The position numbers and the translations under genes are program-made. A stretch of DNA of 64,000 nucleotides from Paludibacteraceae bacterium (lineage in GTDB: Bacteria; Bacteroidota; Bacteroidia; Bacteroidales; Paludibacteraceae). This document shows, in pieces, positions 35,551 to 43,172 of the stretch (position 1 is its first letter; each line of letters starts with the position of its first letter). The stretch is from NCBI GenBank assembly GCA_024399655.1, contig JAKSNP010000001.1, forward strand, positions 1 to 64,000, written 5' to 3'. The notes below the pieces were generated by a model, which was given only the letters and a program-made list of their open reading frames with translations, searched no databases and was not told the DNA's origin.

Positions 35551-35594
35551 AGTCAGAGAGATTTAGTGAGCGAAGGATGAATAAAGGGTGAGCG
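35551..35594. repeat. 11-bp-period tandem repeat, family I inverted (site E)
   Basis: Four units begin at 35551, 35562, 35573 and 35584: AGTCAGAGAGA, TTTAGTGAGCG, AAGGATGAATA and AAGGGTGAGCG. The reverse complement of the last, CGCTCACCCTT, is identical to bases 156-166 of site A. It lies between prfC and the MFS gene. Confidence 0.78.
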
Positions 35595-35704
35595 ACCGAT
35601 CAAGGAATCCCGTACGAAACACCTGTCACCACATCCATACCTTTTGGACAAAAGAACACCTCAAATCGAAAACAAAAAAAGAACAGATTTCAAAAAAAGT
35701 CAAT

Positions 35705-36985
35705 ATGAAGAATATCAAACTTCGTCTTATTATCATGAATTTCCTGGAGTTTGCCGTCTGGGGATCGTATCTAACTTGCATGGGCCGTTATTTGGGCGAG
35801 CACGGTTTGGGAACCCATATCGGCTGGTTCTATGCAGTTCAAGGAATAGTCAGCATATTTATGCCCACATTGATAGGAATAGTTGCCGACCGTTGGATGT
35901 CAGCCAAAAGTGCAATGACCATGTGCCATCTGATGGCCGGTATATTCATGATGGCCGCAGGTTGGTATGGTTTGCAAGCAGGTGATTCTGTTCAATTTGC
36001 TCCGCTCTTCACCTTATACACGATTTCGGTGGCATTCTTTATGCCAACCATCGCATTGGACAATTCCGTATGCCTGATTCTATTCAACAAGAACAATATG
36101 GACTCGGTGAAGGAATTTCCGCCTATTCGCGTATTCGGTACTGTTGGTTTCATCTGCACAATGTGGGTAGTGGATTTATTGGGATTCCAGACCACCGCCC
36201 GTCAATTCCTTGTAAGCGGAGGTTTGAGCATCGCATTGGCTATGTACTGCCTTACTTTGCCCGATTGCAAAGTCGTTAAAGAAGACAAAGAGCGTAAAAA
36301 CTGGATTGAGATGTTGGGATTGGACGGTTTCCGTCTTTTCCGTCAAAAGAAGATGGCGGTTTTCTTCCTTTTTTCCATATTTTTAGGAGTTTGCCTTCAA
36401 ATTACCAACGGATACGCCAATCCGTTCCTCGGCTCCTTCCAATTCATAGAGGAATACGCTGATACTTTCGGTGTTCAGCACTCCAATATGTTGATCAGTC
36501 TATCACAAATTTGCGAAGCATTATGCATATTGTGTATCCCATTCTTCCTCAAACGATTCGGTATTAAAAATGTGATTATCATGTCTATGTTAGCCTGGGT
36601 TATCCGGTTCGGATTCTTCGGTTTGGGCAATCCCGGCAACGGCGTCTGGTTGTTCGTATTAAGTTGCATCGCATACGGTTTCGCTTTCGATTTCTTCAAC
36701 ATTTCAGGAGCTTTATATGTTAGTCAGGAAACCGAACCTGCCTTGCAATCTTCCGGTCAAGGTCTGTTCATGATGATGACCAATGGTTTCGGTGCTACAA
36801 TCGGTACGCTTTCCGCTCAAGCAATCATCAATCGCATGGTCTTCACGCCGGCTATGACGGGCGCAGATCCGTTGACCGTTTGGCATGGTTGGCAGGTTTG
36901 CTGGTATATTTTTGCTGCATACGCATTAGTTATCGCCATTTTGTTCGCTATTTTCTTTGAGTACAAACATAATCCTTCCAAATGA
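35705..36985 (+). CDS. MFS transporter of the nucleoside:H+ symporter (NupG/XapB) type
   Basis: 426 residues with about 12 membrane segments. The start MKNIKLRLIIMNFLEFAVWGSYLTCMGRYLGEHGLG and the helices after it match the nucleoside-symport family of Bacteroidota. The open frame begins 39 codons earlier with charged residues unlike a transporter; ATG 35705 was preferred. A role in nucleoside uptake is inferred and could serve PsuG. Its last four bases (ATGA) overlap the next gene. Confidence 0.82.
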   Translation: MKNIKLRLIIMNFLEFAVWGSYLTCMGRYLGEHGLGTHIGWFYAVQGIVSIFMPTLIGIVADRWMSAKSAMTMCHLMAGIFMMAAGWYGLQAGDSVQFAPLFTLYTISVAFFMPTIALDNSVCLILFNKNNMDSVKEFPPIRVFGTVGFICTMWVVDLLGFQTTARQFLVSGGLSIALAMYCLTLPDCKVVKEDKERKNWIEMLGLDGFRLFRQKKMAVFFLFSIFLGVCLQITNGYANPFLGSFQFIEEYADTFGVQHSNMLISLSQICEALCILCIPFFLKRFGIKNVIIMSMLAWVIRFGFFGLGNPGNGVWLFVLSCIAYGFAFDFFNISGALYVSQETEPALQSSGQGLFMMMTNGFGATIGTLSAQAIINRMVFTPAMTGADPLTVWHGWQVCWYIFAAYALVIAILFAIFFEYKHNPSK

Positions 36986-38352
36986 TAAAACGACTATTCA
37001 TCACAACATTCCTTTTTGGGCTGAATCTTGCAATTAGCGCTCAAAATCTAACTCCCGAATTGTTGAATGCCTTGCGCGCATCGTATCAAGATTCGCCAAC
37101 AGATCGAGCTGTACGAAATGCCATGGGCAGCAACGATCCGAGAACATTGGCTCTCAACCAAGACAACCAAAATTCAGTTGATACTCATTTCACATACGAA
37201 GTTCCGCAAAAAGGAATCACCGACCAAATGCATTCCGGCAGATGCTGGCTCTTCTGCGGTTTGAATGTGCTTCGAGCAGATGTACAAAAACGTATAGACA
37301 TCGCAAAATTGGAATTTTCACAGAATTACCTATTTTTCTACGATCAATTGGAAAAATCCAACCTGTTTTTGCAATCGATTATCGATACACGCGATTTACC
37401 AATGGACGATAGAACAGTGGATTATCTTTTCCATAATCCTATTAATGACGGAGGTTCGTTTACCGGTGTCGCTGACTTGGTGAACAAATATGGAGTTGTT
37501 CCTGCAGAAGTGATGCACGAGACATGGTCAGCCAATAACACGGCACGAATACGCGAAATACTCAGCACCAAACTTCGAGAATTCGGATTGGCATTGCGAG
37601 AAACAAGCCATACAGATTTGCAACAAATGAAACAAGAGCAGATGAAGGAAATCTATAGGATTCTCTGCTTGGCTTTCGGAGTTCCTCCTACTGAATTCAC
37701 CTGGTCACACTACAACAGCGACGATCAATTGGTATCAACAGAACATTATACTCCCCTTTCGTTTGCACAGAAATACCTGCGAAGCGAGATGGTGAACGAT
37801 TATATCATGTTCATGAACGATCCCTCACGCGAATACTACAAGGTATATGATATCGATTTGGATCGTCACACCTACGAAGGACATAACTGGCGCTATATCA
37901 ATGTACCTATTGAAGATATGCAAGAGGCAGCCATTGCCAGTTTGAAAGATGGTGTTGCCATGTATATAGGCTGTGATGTGAATAAAGAGCGCGATCCGAA
38001 ACGGGGATTGCTGGATATGAACAACTATGACTATGCTTCACTCTTGGGTGTTGAATTCAACATGGACAAACGCCAACGTATTCTAACTATGGCAAGCGGG
38101 AGCAGCCATGCCATGGCATTGATGGCGGTAGATATTCAAAACGGGAATCCTGTTAAATGGGAAGTTGAAAATTCATGGGGCAAAGACAATGGATTCAACG
38201 GCCATTTGATTATGACCGATGAATGGTTCCACAACTATATGTTCCGTCTTGTGGTAGAAAGCAAATATGTCCCCGCCAAATTGCGTGCCCTGCTCAAGCA
38301 AGAGCCTGTTGTATTACCGATGTGGGATCCTATGTTTCAAGCGGAGGAATAA
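36982..38352 (+). CDS. Exported C1B aminopeptidase C / bleomycin hydrolase family protein
   Basis: 456 residues of the PepC/bleomycin-hydrolase family: catalytic C88 in HSGRCWLFCGLN, His in GSSHAMAL near 376, Asn in VENSWGKDNGFNG near 398. Unlike most PepC enzymes, which are cytosolic, it has a signal peptide (MIKRLFITTFLFGLNLAISA), as is common in Bacteroidota. It probably trims peptides in the periplasm. ATGA overlap with the transporter gene suggests one operon. Confidence 0.9.
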   Translation: MIKRLFITTFLFGLNLAISAQNLTPELLNALRASYQDSPTDRAVRNAMGSNDPRTLALNQDNQNSVDTHFTYEVPQKGITDQMHSGRCWLFCGLNVLRADVQKRIDIAKLEFSQNYLFFYDQLEKSNLFLQSIIDTRDLPMDDRTVDYLFHNPINDGGSFTGVADLVNKYGVVPAEVMHETWSANNTARIREILSTKLREFGLALRETSHTDLQQMKQEQMKEIYRILCLAFGVPPTEFTWSHYNSDDQLVSTEHYTPLSFAQKYLRSEMVNDYIMFMNDPSREYYKVYDIDLDRHTYEGHNWRYINVPIEDMQEAAIASLKDGVAMYIGCDVNKERDPKRGLLDMNNYDYASLLGVEFNMDKRQRILTMASGSSHAMALMAVDIQNGNPVKWEVENSWGKDNGFNGHLIMTDEWFHNYMFRLVVESKYVPAKLRALLKQEPVVLPMWDPMFQAEE

Positions 38353-38395
38353 AAACACCCATCGCTCCAATAGGAAAAAATAATACTCATACGAT

Positions 38396-39055
38396 ATGTA
38401 TCGAAAAGAACTTTCATATTATTTCGCATCTCCAATAGCCTATTTGGTCATTGGCTTATATTTGGTTGGAATCAGCCTTTTTCTTTGGGTAATTCCCGGC
38501 GAATGGAATATCATAGATTCGGGATATGCCCAAGTGGACGGTCTATTTATGTTGAGCCCATGGCTTTTGATGTTTCTATGTCCAGCTTTGACAATGCGGC
38601 TTTTTGCAGAAGAAAGGCAAAGCGGTACTTGGAATCTGCTAATAGCAAAAAAAGTGCCCGTATGGCGTATCGTATTAGGTAAATACATGGCGGCATGGAC
38701 ATTAACCGCCATCGCTATTCTGCCTTGTATTATACATTATTTTGTTGTGGCAGCTATTGCTGAACCTGCAGGAAATGTTGACGGCGGACAATTTGCAGGA
38801 TCGCTTATCGGACTAATTTTCTTAAGCGGGGTTTTCATATCACTAGGTTTAATGGCGGCAAGTACCACCAAGAACCAAATAGTAGCCTATGTATTTGGAA
38901 CGTTGGTTTGTTTCATCCTCTATTGGGTGTTAATTCAAGCGCATTACGAAAGTATCTCTCGTGGGGTAATTGACTTGAGAGATGTGATTTTCTTCCTTTC
39001 CGTAATTGCAATCAGTTTGATTATCGCCATCACAATATCTCATTACAAAAAGTAA
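38396..39055 (+). CDS. gldF: GldF-type ABC-2 permease
   Basis: 219 residues, about six membrane helices. The start MYRKELSYYFASPIAYLVIGLYLV and the block WVIPGEWNIIDSGYAQVDGLFMLSPWLLMFLCPALTMR match GldF, the permease of the GldAFG gliding-motility ABC transporter. No gldG follows and no gldA is near, so partners must be elsewhere or lost. Gliding is not implied: many non-gliding Bacteroidota keep gldF. 43 bases behind the peptidase gene. Confidence 0.82.
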   Translation: MYRKELSYYFASPIAYLVIGLYLVGISLFLWVIPGEWNIIDSGYAQVDGLFMLSPWLLMFLCPALTMRLFAEERQSGTWNLLIAKKVPVWRIVLGKYMAAWTLTAIAILPCIIHYFVVAAIAEPAGNVDGGQFAGSLIGLIFLSGVFISLGLMAASTTKNQIVAYVFGTLVCFILYWVLIQAHYESISRGVIDLRDVIFFLSVIAISLIIAITISHYKK

Positions 39056-39152
39056 GGACATATCAGTCGAACTGCGAAAAGCGATTAAGGCGTAGACTTC
39101 AGATTTTGGTATAAAAACATTTTCACATATAACCATCAAGAATATTGCAGGC

Positions 39153-39674
39153 GTGACAAAAATTGGTTTATTATCTGACACTCATGGTTATTTAGACACT
39201 CGTGTAAAAGAATATTTTGAAGAGTGCGACGAGATTTGGCATGCGGGGGATATCGGTTCAGAAGAAGTGTTGCAATCACTTCGTGAATTTCGCCCGACTC
39301 GTGCTGTATATGGAAATATGGACAGCGGTGACGTACGCTACTCTTTATCTGAATTCTACCGATTCAGAGTGGAAGATGTCAATATTCTGATGACACATAT
39401 CGGAGGTTATCCCGGACGTTACAATCCATGGTTGATTCCCATGTTCCGAAAAGCGGCAGAAGAAAAAGCCACCGACAAAGGAGGAATCGACTTGTTTGTA
39501 TGTGGACATTCGCATATTCTGAAAGTACAATACGATCCCATGTGGCAATTCCTGACCATGAATCCAGGTGCAGCCGGCAAACAAGGATGGCAAACTGTAC
39601 AGACTTTACTTCGATTCGAAATTGACAAGAAAGAAATCAAAAATTTGGAAGTAATAGAATTAGGCCGGAAATAA
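39153..39674 (+). CDS. YfcE-type metallophosphoesterase
   Basis: 173 residues of the small calcineurin-like phosphodiesterase family: metal-binding motifs SDTHG near the start, AGDIG at about 31-35, GNMD at about 55-58, THIGG and GHSHI. The likely activity is on phosphodiesters; the natural substrate of this family is unsettled. The start is GTG at 39153, giving MTKIGLLSDTHG. A bidirectional hairpin follows. Confidence 0.88.
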   Translation: MTKIGLLSDTHGYLDTRVKEYFEECDEIWHAGDIGSEEVLQSLREFRPTRAVYGNMDSGDVRYSLSEFYRFRVEDVNILMTHIGGYPGRYNPWLIPMFRKAAEEKATDKGGIDLFVCGHSHILKVQYDPMWQFLTMNPGAAGKQGWQTVQTLLRFEIDKKEIKNLEVIELGRK

Positions 39675-39704
39675 ACAATTTCTGATAAACTGACATACCA
39701 ATAG

Positions 39705-39749
39705 ATTACGAGAGAAGTCGGAAAAATCCAACTCCTCTCGTAATAAAAA
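39705..39749. terminator. Bidirectional terminator
   Basis: ATTACGAGAG (39705-39714) pairs with CTCTCGTAAT (39735-39744), followed by AAAAAT; between the convergent phosphoesterase and sugar-kinase genes. Confidence 0.82.
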
Positions 39750-39769
39750 TCAATACTCTATTCCACAGT

Positions 39770-40630
39770 TTACATTGTCAGTTGACAATCAGGACGATGA
39801 TAGTTTTTTAGCCCCTCTATCGGATCAACCACAATCTGCCCCAATACGATACCGTTATCAGACAAAACTTTGGATAAAATATCACGATAATAATAGGCTA
39901 TCGATCCGACAAAGGAAACTGGCAACTCAGGAGGATATTGACGGAGAATGCGAACTACAAACTGCGTAAAATGTTCGTACACCAAACGATATATCCGTTC
40001 GTCATCCAGATGAGAAGAAGCAAAACGGCTCAAACCAGCAAGAAAACGATTCGGGAAAGGTCTACGATATACCTGTTCTATGATATCTGCTTGAGTAAGT
40101 TTAGTCTCCTTCAAGAATATTTTTTTCAGATCATCGCCTAACTGATTTTTGAGCAAATCAGCCACCAACCGTTTTCCCAAAACGGCTCCGCTACCTTCAT
40201 CTCCTAAAATAAAGCCTAACGCAGGTACATTCTGAGTTTGCTCAAATCCGTTCCACAAACAACTGTTACTCCCCGTTCCTAATATACACGCAACACCTTT
40301 TGTATGTCCCAACAATCCACGAGCAGCGCCTATCATATCAGAAGCCACCTGAACTTCCGCTTTGGTAAATATACTTTGGAGAGCTTCGATAAGAACAGGG
40401 ATTTTTTCCGGTGTACAACCAGCCCCATAGAAAAAGACTCGACTGATTGTGCCAGCCCACAACAATTGCGCCATTTGCGGCAACAACTGATCAGAAAGCG
40501 TGGAGATAATTTCTTCACGTGTCTGATAGAACGGATTGATACCATCAGTTTGAAACTCGCTGCACTGTCCATTGGCAGCCATTAAACACCAATGAGTTTT
40601 GGTGGAACCAGAATCTGCTATTAAAATCAT
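39770..40630 (-). CDS. BadF/BadG-type N-acetylglucosamine kinase family protein
   Basis: 286 residues of the ASKHA fold: phosphate-1 ADSGSTKTHW at 8-17, GACILGTGSNS-like block (VACILGTGSNSCLW) and GFILGDEGSGAVLG. Homologues phosphorylate GlcNAc or related amino sugars, so salvage of cell-wall or chitin sugars is likely. The frame is open 63 codons upstream, but that stretch contains the gene's own promoter; the ATG at 40628-40630 is the only Met that keeps the phosphate-binding motif and lies four bases after the TAnnTTTG box, implying a leaderless or nearly leaderless mRNA. Divergent from the glycosyltransferase gene. Confidence 0.88.
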   Translation of the reverse strand: MILIADSGSTKTHWCLMAANGQCSEFQTDGINPFYQTREEIISTLSDQLLPQMAQLLWAGTISRVFFYGAGCTPEKIPVLIEALQSIFTKAEVQVASDMIGAARGLLGHTKGVACILGTGSNSCLWNGFEQTQNVPALGFILGDEGSGAVLGKRLVADLLKNQLGDDLKKIFLKETKLTQADIIEQVYRRPFPNRFLAGLSRFASSHLDDERIYRLVYEHFTQFVVRILRQYPPELPVSFVGSIAYYYRDILSKVLSDNGIVLGQIVVDPIEGLKNYHRPDCQLTM

Positions 40631-40634
40631 GGTG

Positions 40635-40666
40635 CAAAAGTACAAAAAAATTTGGATATATGCAAA
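40635..40666 (-). promoter_or_regulatory. Promoter for the sugar kinase, overlapping the divergent one
   Basis: Minus strand: TTTG (40666-40663), 20 bases, TACTTTTG (40642-40635), then four bases to the ATG. It overlaps the plus-strand promoter 40651-40682 by 16 bases. Confidence 0.75.
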
Positions 40667-40682
40667 AAAAATTGTAATTTTG
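40651..40682 (+). promoter_or_regulatory. Promoter for glycosyltransferase-SpoIID genes
   Basis: TTTG at 40651-40654, 20 bases, TAATTTTG at 40675-40682, eight bases before the ATG at 40691. The two polymerases of this divergent pair could not bind together. Confidence 0.75.
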
Positions 40683-40690
40683 CAGTCGAT

Positions 40691-42013
40691 ATGAAACAAT
40701 TTACCCTTTCCGGTCGTCTTTGTTCGACCCATGTAATCCGTGAAATAGCGGAAAAAGCAGAACAGGAGTATACTTTTATATATCTCCGCAGTACTATCAA
40801 ATGGGTTAATTTCGCCCAAGAGCGTATGTTACAAATCATCGCTGACACCGGTGCGTCTATGGTATATAGCGACCACTTCAACCCGCAGCCTGCACCTGTT
40901 ATCGACTATCAAAAGGGAGCGTTGCGTGATGATTTCGATTTCGGCAGCGTTCTGCTCATTCGCACTTCAGCATTAAAAAAAGCTGTACAACGAATGGATA
41001 CCGAATACGAATATGCCGGTTTATATGACTTAAGACTAAAATTAAGCGAAGACGGAGAACTGGTACATATCCCTGAATTTTTATATTACGATATAGAAGA
41101 GGATACACGGAAATCCGGAGAAAAACTATTTGACTATGTCAATCCTGCCAATCGCGCCGTACAGATTGAGATGGAACAATGTGTTACTCGCCATTTGAAA
41201 GCCATCGGAGGATGGATTGACTATCAAAACGCAAGAAACATAGATATCGCCAAAGACCGCAATAATTATAAAGTTACCGCATCCGTAATTATTCCGTGCA
41301 AAAATCGCGTACGAACAATAGGTGATGCCATACGCTCTGCTTTAGCACAATCAGTGTGTTCCCCATATAGCTATAATGTTATCGTGGTGGACGACAATTC
41401 CACAGACGGAACAATTGATGTCATCCAAAAGTTGGCAGCAGAGAACGAACGACTCATCTATATCGCACAAGACAAGAGTTGGCATGCCATCGGTGGCAAC
41501 TGGAATGCAGCGCTTCATCATCCACAATGCGGATTATATGCGATTCAATTAGACTCTGATGATACCTATTTCGATGCAACCACCGTCCAACGCTTCATCA
41601 ACTGCTTTGAACAAGAGCGTTGCGCCATGGTTGTAGGTAGTTATCAATTGACGGATATCGACGGGAATCCTTTACCTCCCGGAAAAATCGACCACAAAGA
41701 ATGGACCGCCGAAAACGGAATGAACAATGCACTACGAATCAACGGTTTAGGCGCACCACGCGGATTCTATACTCCTCTACTCCGTAATATAAATTTCCCC
41801 ACCACAAAATATGGTGAGGATTATGCAGTAGGTCTTCGTATAACACGCGAATACAAGTTAGGCCGTATCTGGGATGTACTTTACAACTGCCGCCGCTGGT
41901 ATGACAACTCAGATGCGAATTGCGATATTGAAAGTATGAACCGGAACAATTTGTACAAAGATCGCATTCGCACATGGGAATTAGAGGCCCGCTTACTAAT
42001 GAACAAACAATAA
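40691..42013 (+). CDS. Family 2 glycosyltransferase
   Basis: 440 residues. The C-terminal half (about 198-440) is a GT-A domain: VTASVIIPCKNRVRTIGDAI, VVDDNSTDGT and QLDSDDTY with the DxD metal site. The N-terminal half (about 1-190) is not clearly assigned; it has a GT-like flavour (STIKWVNFAQERM, ASMVYSDHFNP). Soluble, no membrane segment. Paired with a SpoIID-domain gene nine bases downstream and facing an amino-sugar kinase, which suggests cell-wall sugar metabolism. Acceptor unknown. Confidence 0.82.
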   Translation: MKQFTLSGRLCSTHVIREIAEKAEQEYTFIYLRSTIKWVNFAQERMLQIIADTGASMVYSDHFNPQPAPVIDYQKGALRDDFDFGSVLLIRTSALKKAVQRMDTEYEYAGLYDLRLKLSEDGELVHIPEFLYYDIEEDTRKSGEKLFDYVNPANRAVQIEMEQCVTRHLKAIGGWIDYQNARNIDIAKDRNNYKVTASVIIPCKNRVRTIGDAIRSALAQSVCSPYSYNVIVVDDNSTDGTIDVIQKLAAENERLIYIAQDKSWHAIGGNWNAALHHPQCGLYAIQLDSDDTYFDATTVQRFINCFEQERCAMVVGSYQLTDIDGNPLPPGKIDHKEWTAENGMNNALRINGLGAPRGFYTPLLRNINFPTTKYGEDYAVGLRITREYKLGRIWDVLYNCRRWYDNSDANCDIESMNRNNLYKDRIRTWELEARLLMNKQ

Positions 42014-42022
42014 ATTTACTGC

Positions 42023-43087
42023 ATGAAGCTGAGAGTTGGCATATTGACCGGACAGCAGATTGAACATGAACGGAATGCCCGAACATTCCGTCTCCGCAAT
42101 GTAAGAATAGGCATCGGTTTCCATTGGGACAGATACGAAGATCAGGAATTTGAAGGCGAGTTGGAAATTATCACTAATGCCGACGGCAGTAAAACAGCTG
42201 TCAATATCATCGACATAGAAGACTATCTGACATCCGTCATCTCATCCGAGATGTCCTCCAATGCTCCTATCGAGTTGCTAAAAGCACATGCAGTCATATC
42301 CAGGAGTTGGGTAAGACGAGCCATCGGGCATACAAATCATATCGGATTTGATGTTTGCGCAGATGATCATTGCCAACGATACGAAGGTTTAAAACGGCGC
42401 AATCAACGGGCTATTGAAGCAGTAAGAGAAACGGCCTATCAAGTTCTTACTTATACCGACATCAATCAACAAACCGAAATATGCGATTGCCGATATCATA
42501 AATGCTGCGGAGGACATACGGAAACCTATAAGACCTGCTGGGAAGATAAAGAAATCGCATACTTAAAAGGTGTAGACTGTCCTTATTGTAATGAAATACA
42601 GCCAGTAGAATCATTAAACGACTATGATTTGGAGACTCGCGACTATCACGATTGGACAATCAAGTATAGCGAACCAGATTTACGGGCAATCATCGAACGG
42701 AAATCCGGAATGGAATTCGGAGAAATAAAGCATCTTGAACCGATTAAACGTGGTGTAAGCGGACGAATCTATGCATTACGCATTCAAGGAAGCAAACGCA
42801 ATGAAGTTATCGGCAAAGAACTAAAAATTCGTCAATGGTTATCAAACAGTTGCCTTTATAGCAGTTGGTTCGATGTAATAGAAAAGGAAATACCGACAAG
42901 AAACGACACACGTATTCCGCATTCAGACATCAAAACAGAAAAAGAATTCATCTTACAAGGACATGGATGGGGACATGGTGTAGGACTTTGCCAAATTGGA
43001 GCCGCTATCATGGCGGAAAAAGGATACCATTATGAAGAAATTCTACAATACTATTATCCCGGTACGAAATTAATGACCATTGAATAA
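42023..43087 (+). CDS. SpoIID/LytB domain protein without signal peptide
   Basis: 354 residues. The SpoIID core is visible: IEDYLTSVISSEMSSNAPIELLKAHAVISRSW (about 65-96), CCGGHTETYKTCWED, and the end motif GWGHGVGLCQIGAAIMAEKGYHYEEILQYYYPGT. SpoIID proteins cut denuded peptidoglycan or enhance amidases, normally outside the cytoplasm, but this one starts MKLRVGILTG without any signal sequence. It is also Cys-rich (CDCRYHKCCGG, CPYCNE), which could bind metal. Coupled to the glycosyltransferase gene. Confidence 0.83.
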   Translation: MKLRVGILTGQQIEHERNARTFRLRNVRIGIGFHWDRYEDQEFEGELEIITNADGSKTAVNIIDIEDYLTSVISSEMSSNAPIELLKAHAVISRSWVRRAIGHTNHIGFDVCADDHCQRYEGLKRRNQRAIEAVRETAYQVLTYTDINQQTEICDCRYHKCCGGHTETYKTCWEDKEIAYLKGVDCPYCNEIQPVESLNDYDLETRDYHDWTIKYSEPDLRAIIERKSGMEFGEIKHLEPIKRGVSGRIYALRIQGSKRNEVIGKELKIRQWLSNSCLYSSWFDVIEKEIPTRNDTRIPHSDIKTEKEFILQGHGWGHGVGLCQIGAAIMAEKGYHYEEILQYYYPGTKLMTIE

Positions 43088-43121
43088 ATAGGCATCGCTA
43101 CCATAGCAAGCATATACAAAG

Positions 43122-43152
43122 ACTCCCCTTGAATTTGGAAGGGGAGTTTTTG
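43122..43152 (+). terminator. Terminator behind the SpoIID gene
   Basis: ACTCCCCTT (43122-43130) pairs with AAGGGGAGT (43139-43147) around an 8-base loop, followed by a T run to 43151. Confidence 0.88.
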
Positions 43153-43172
43153 TATATATCCTATCGTACGCA

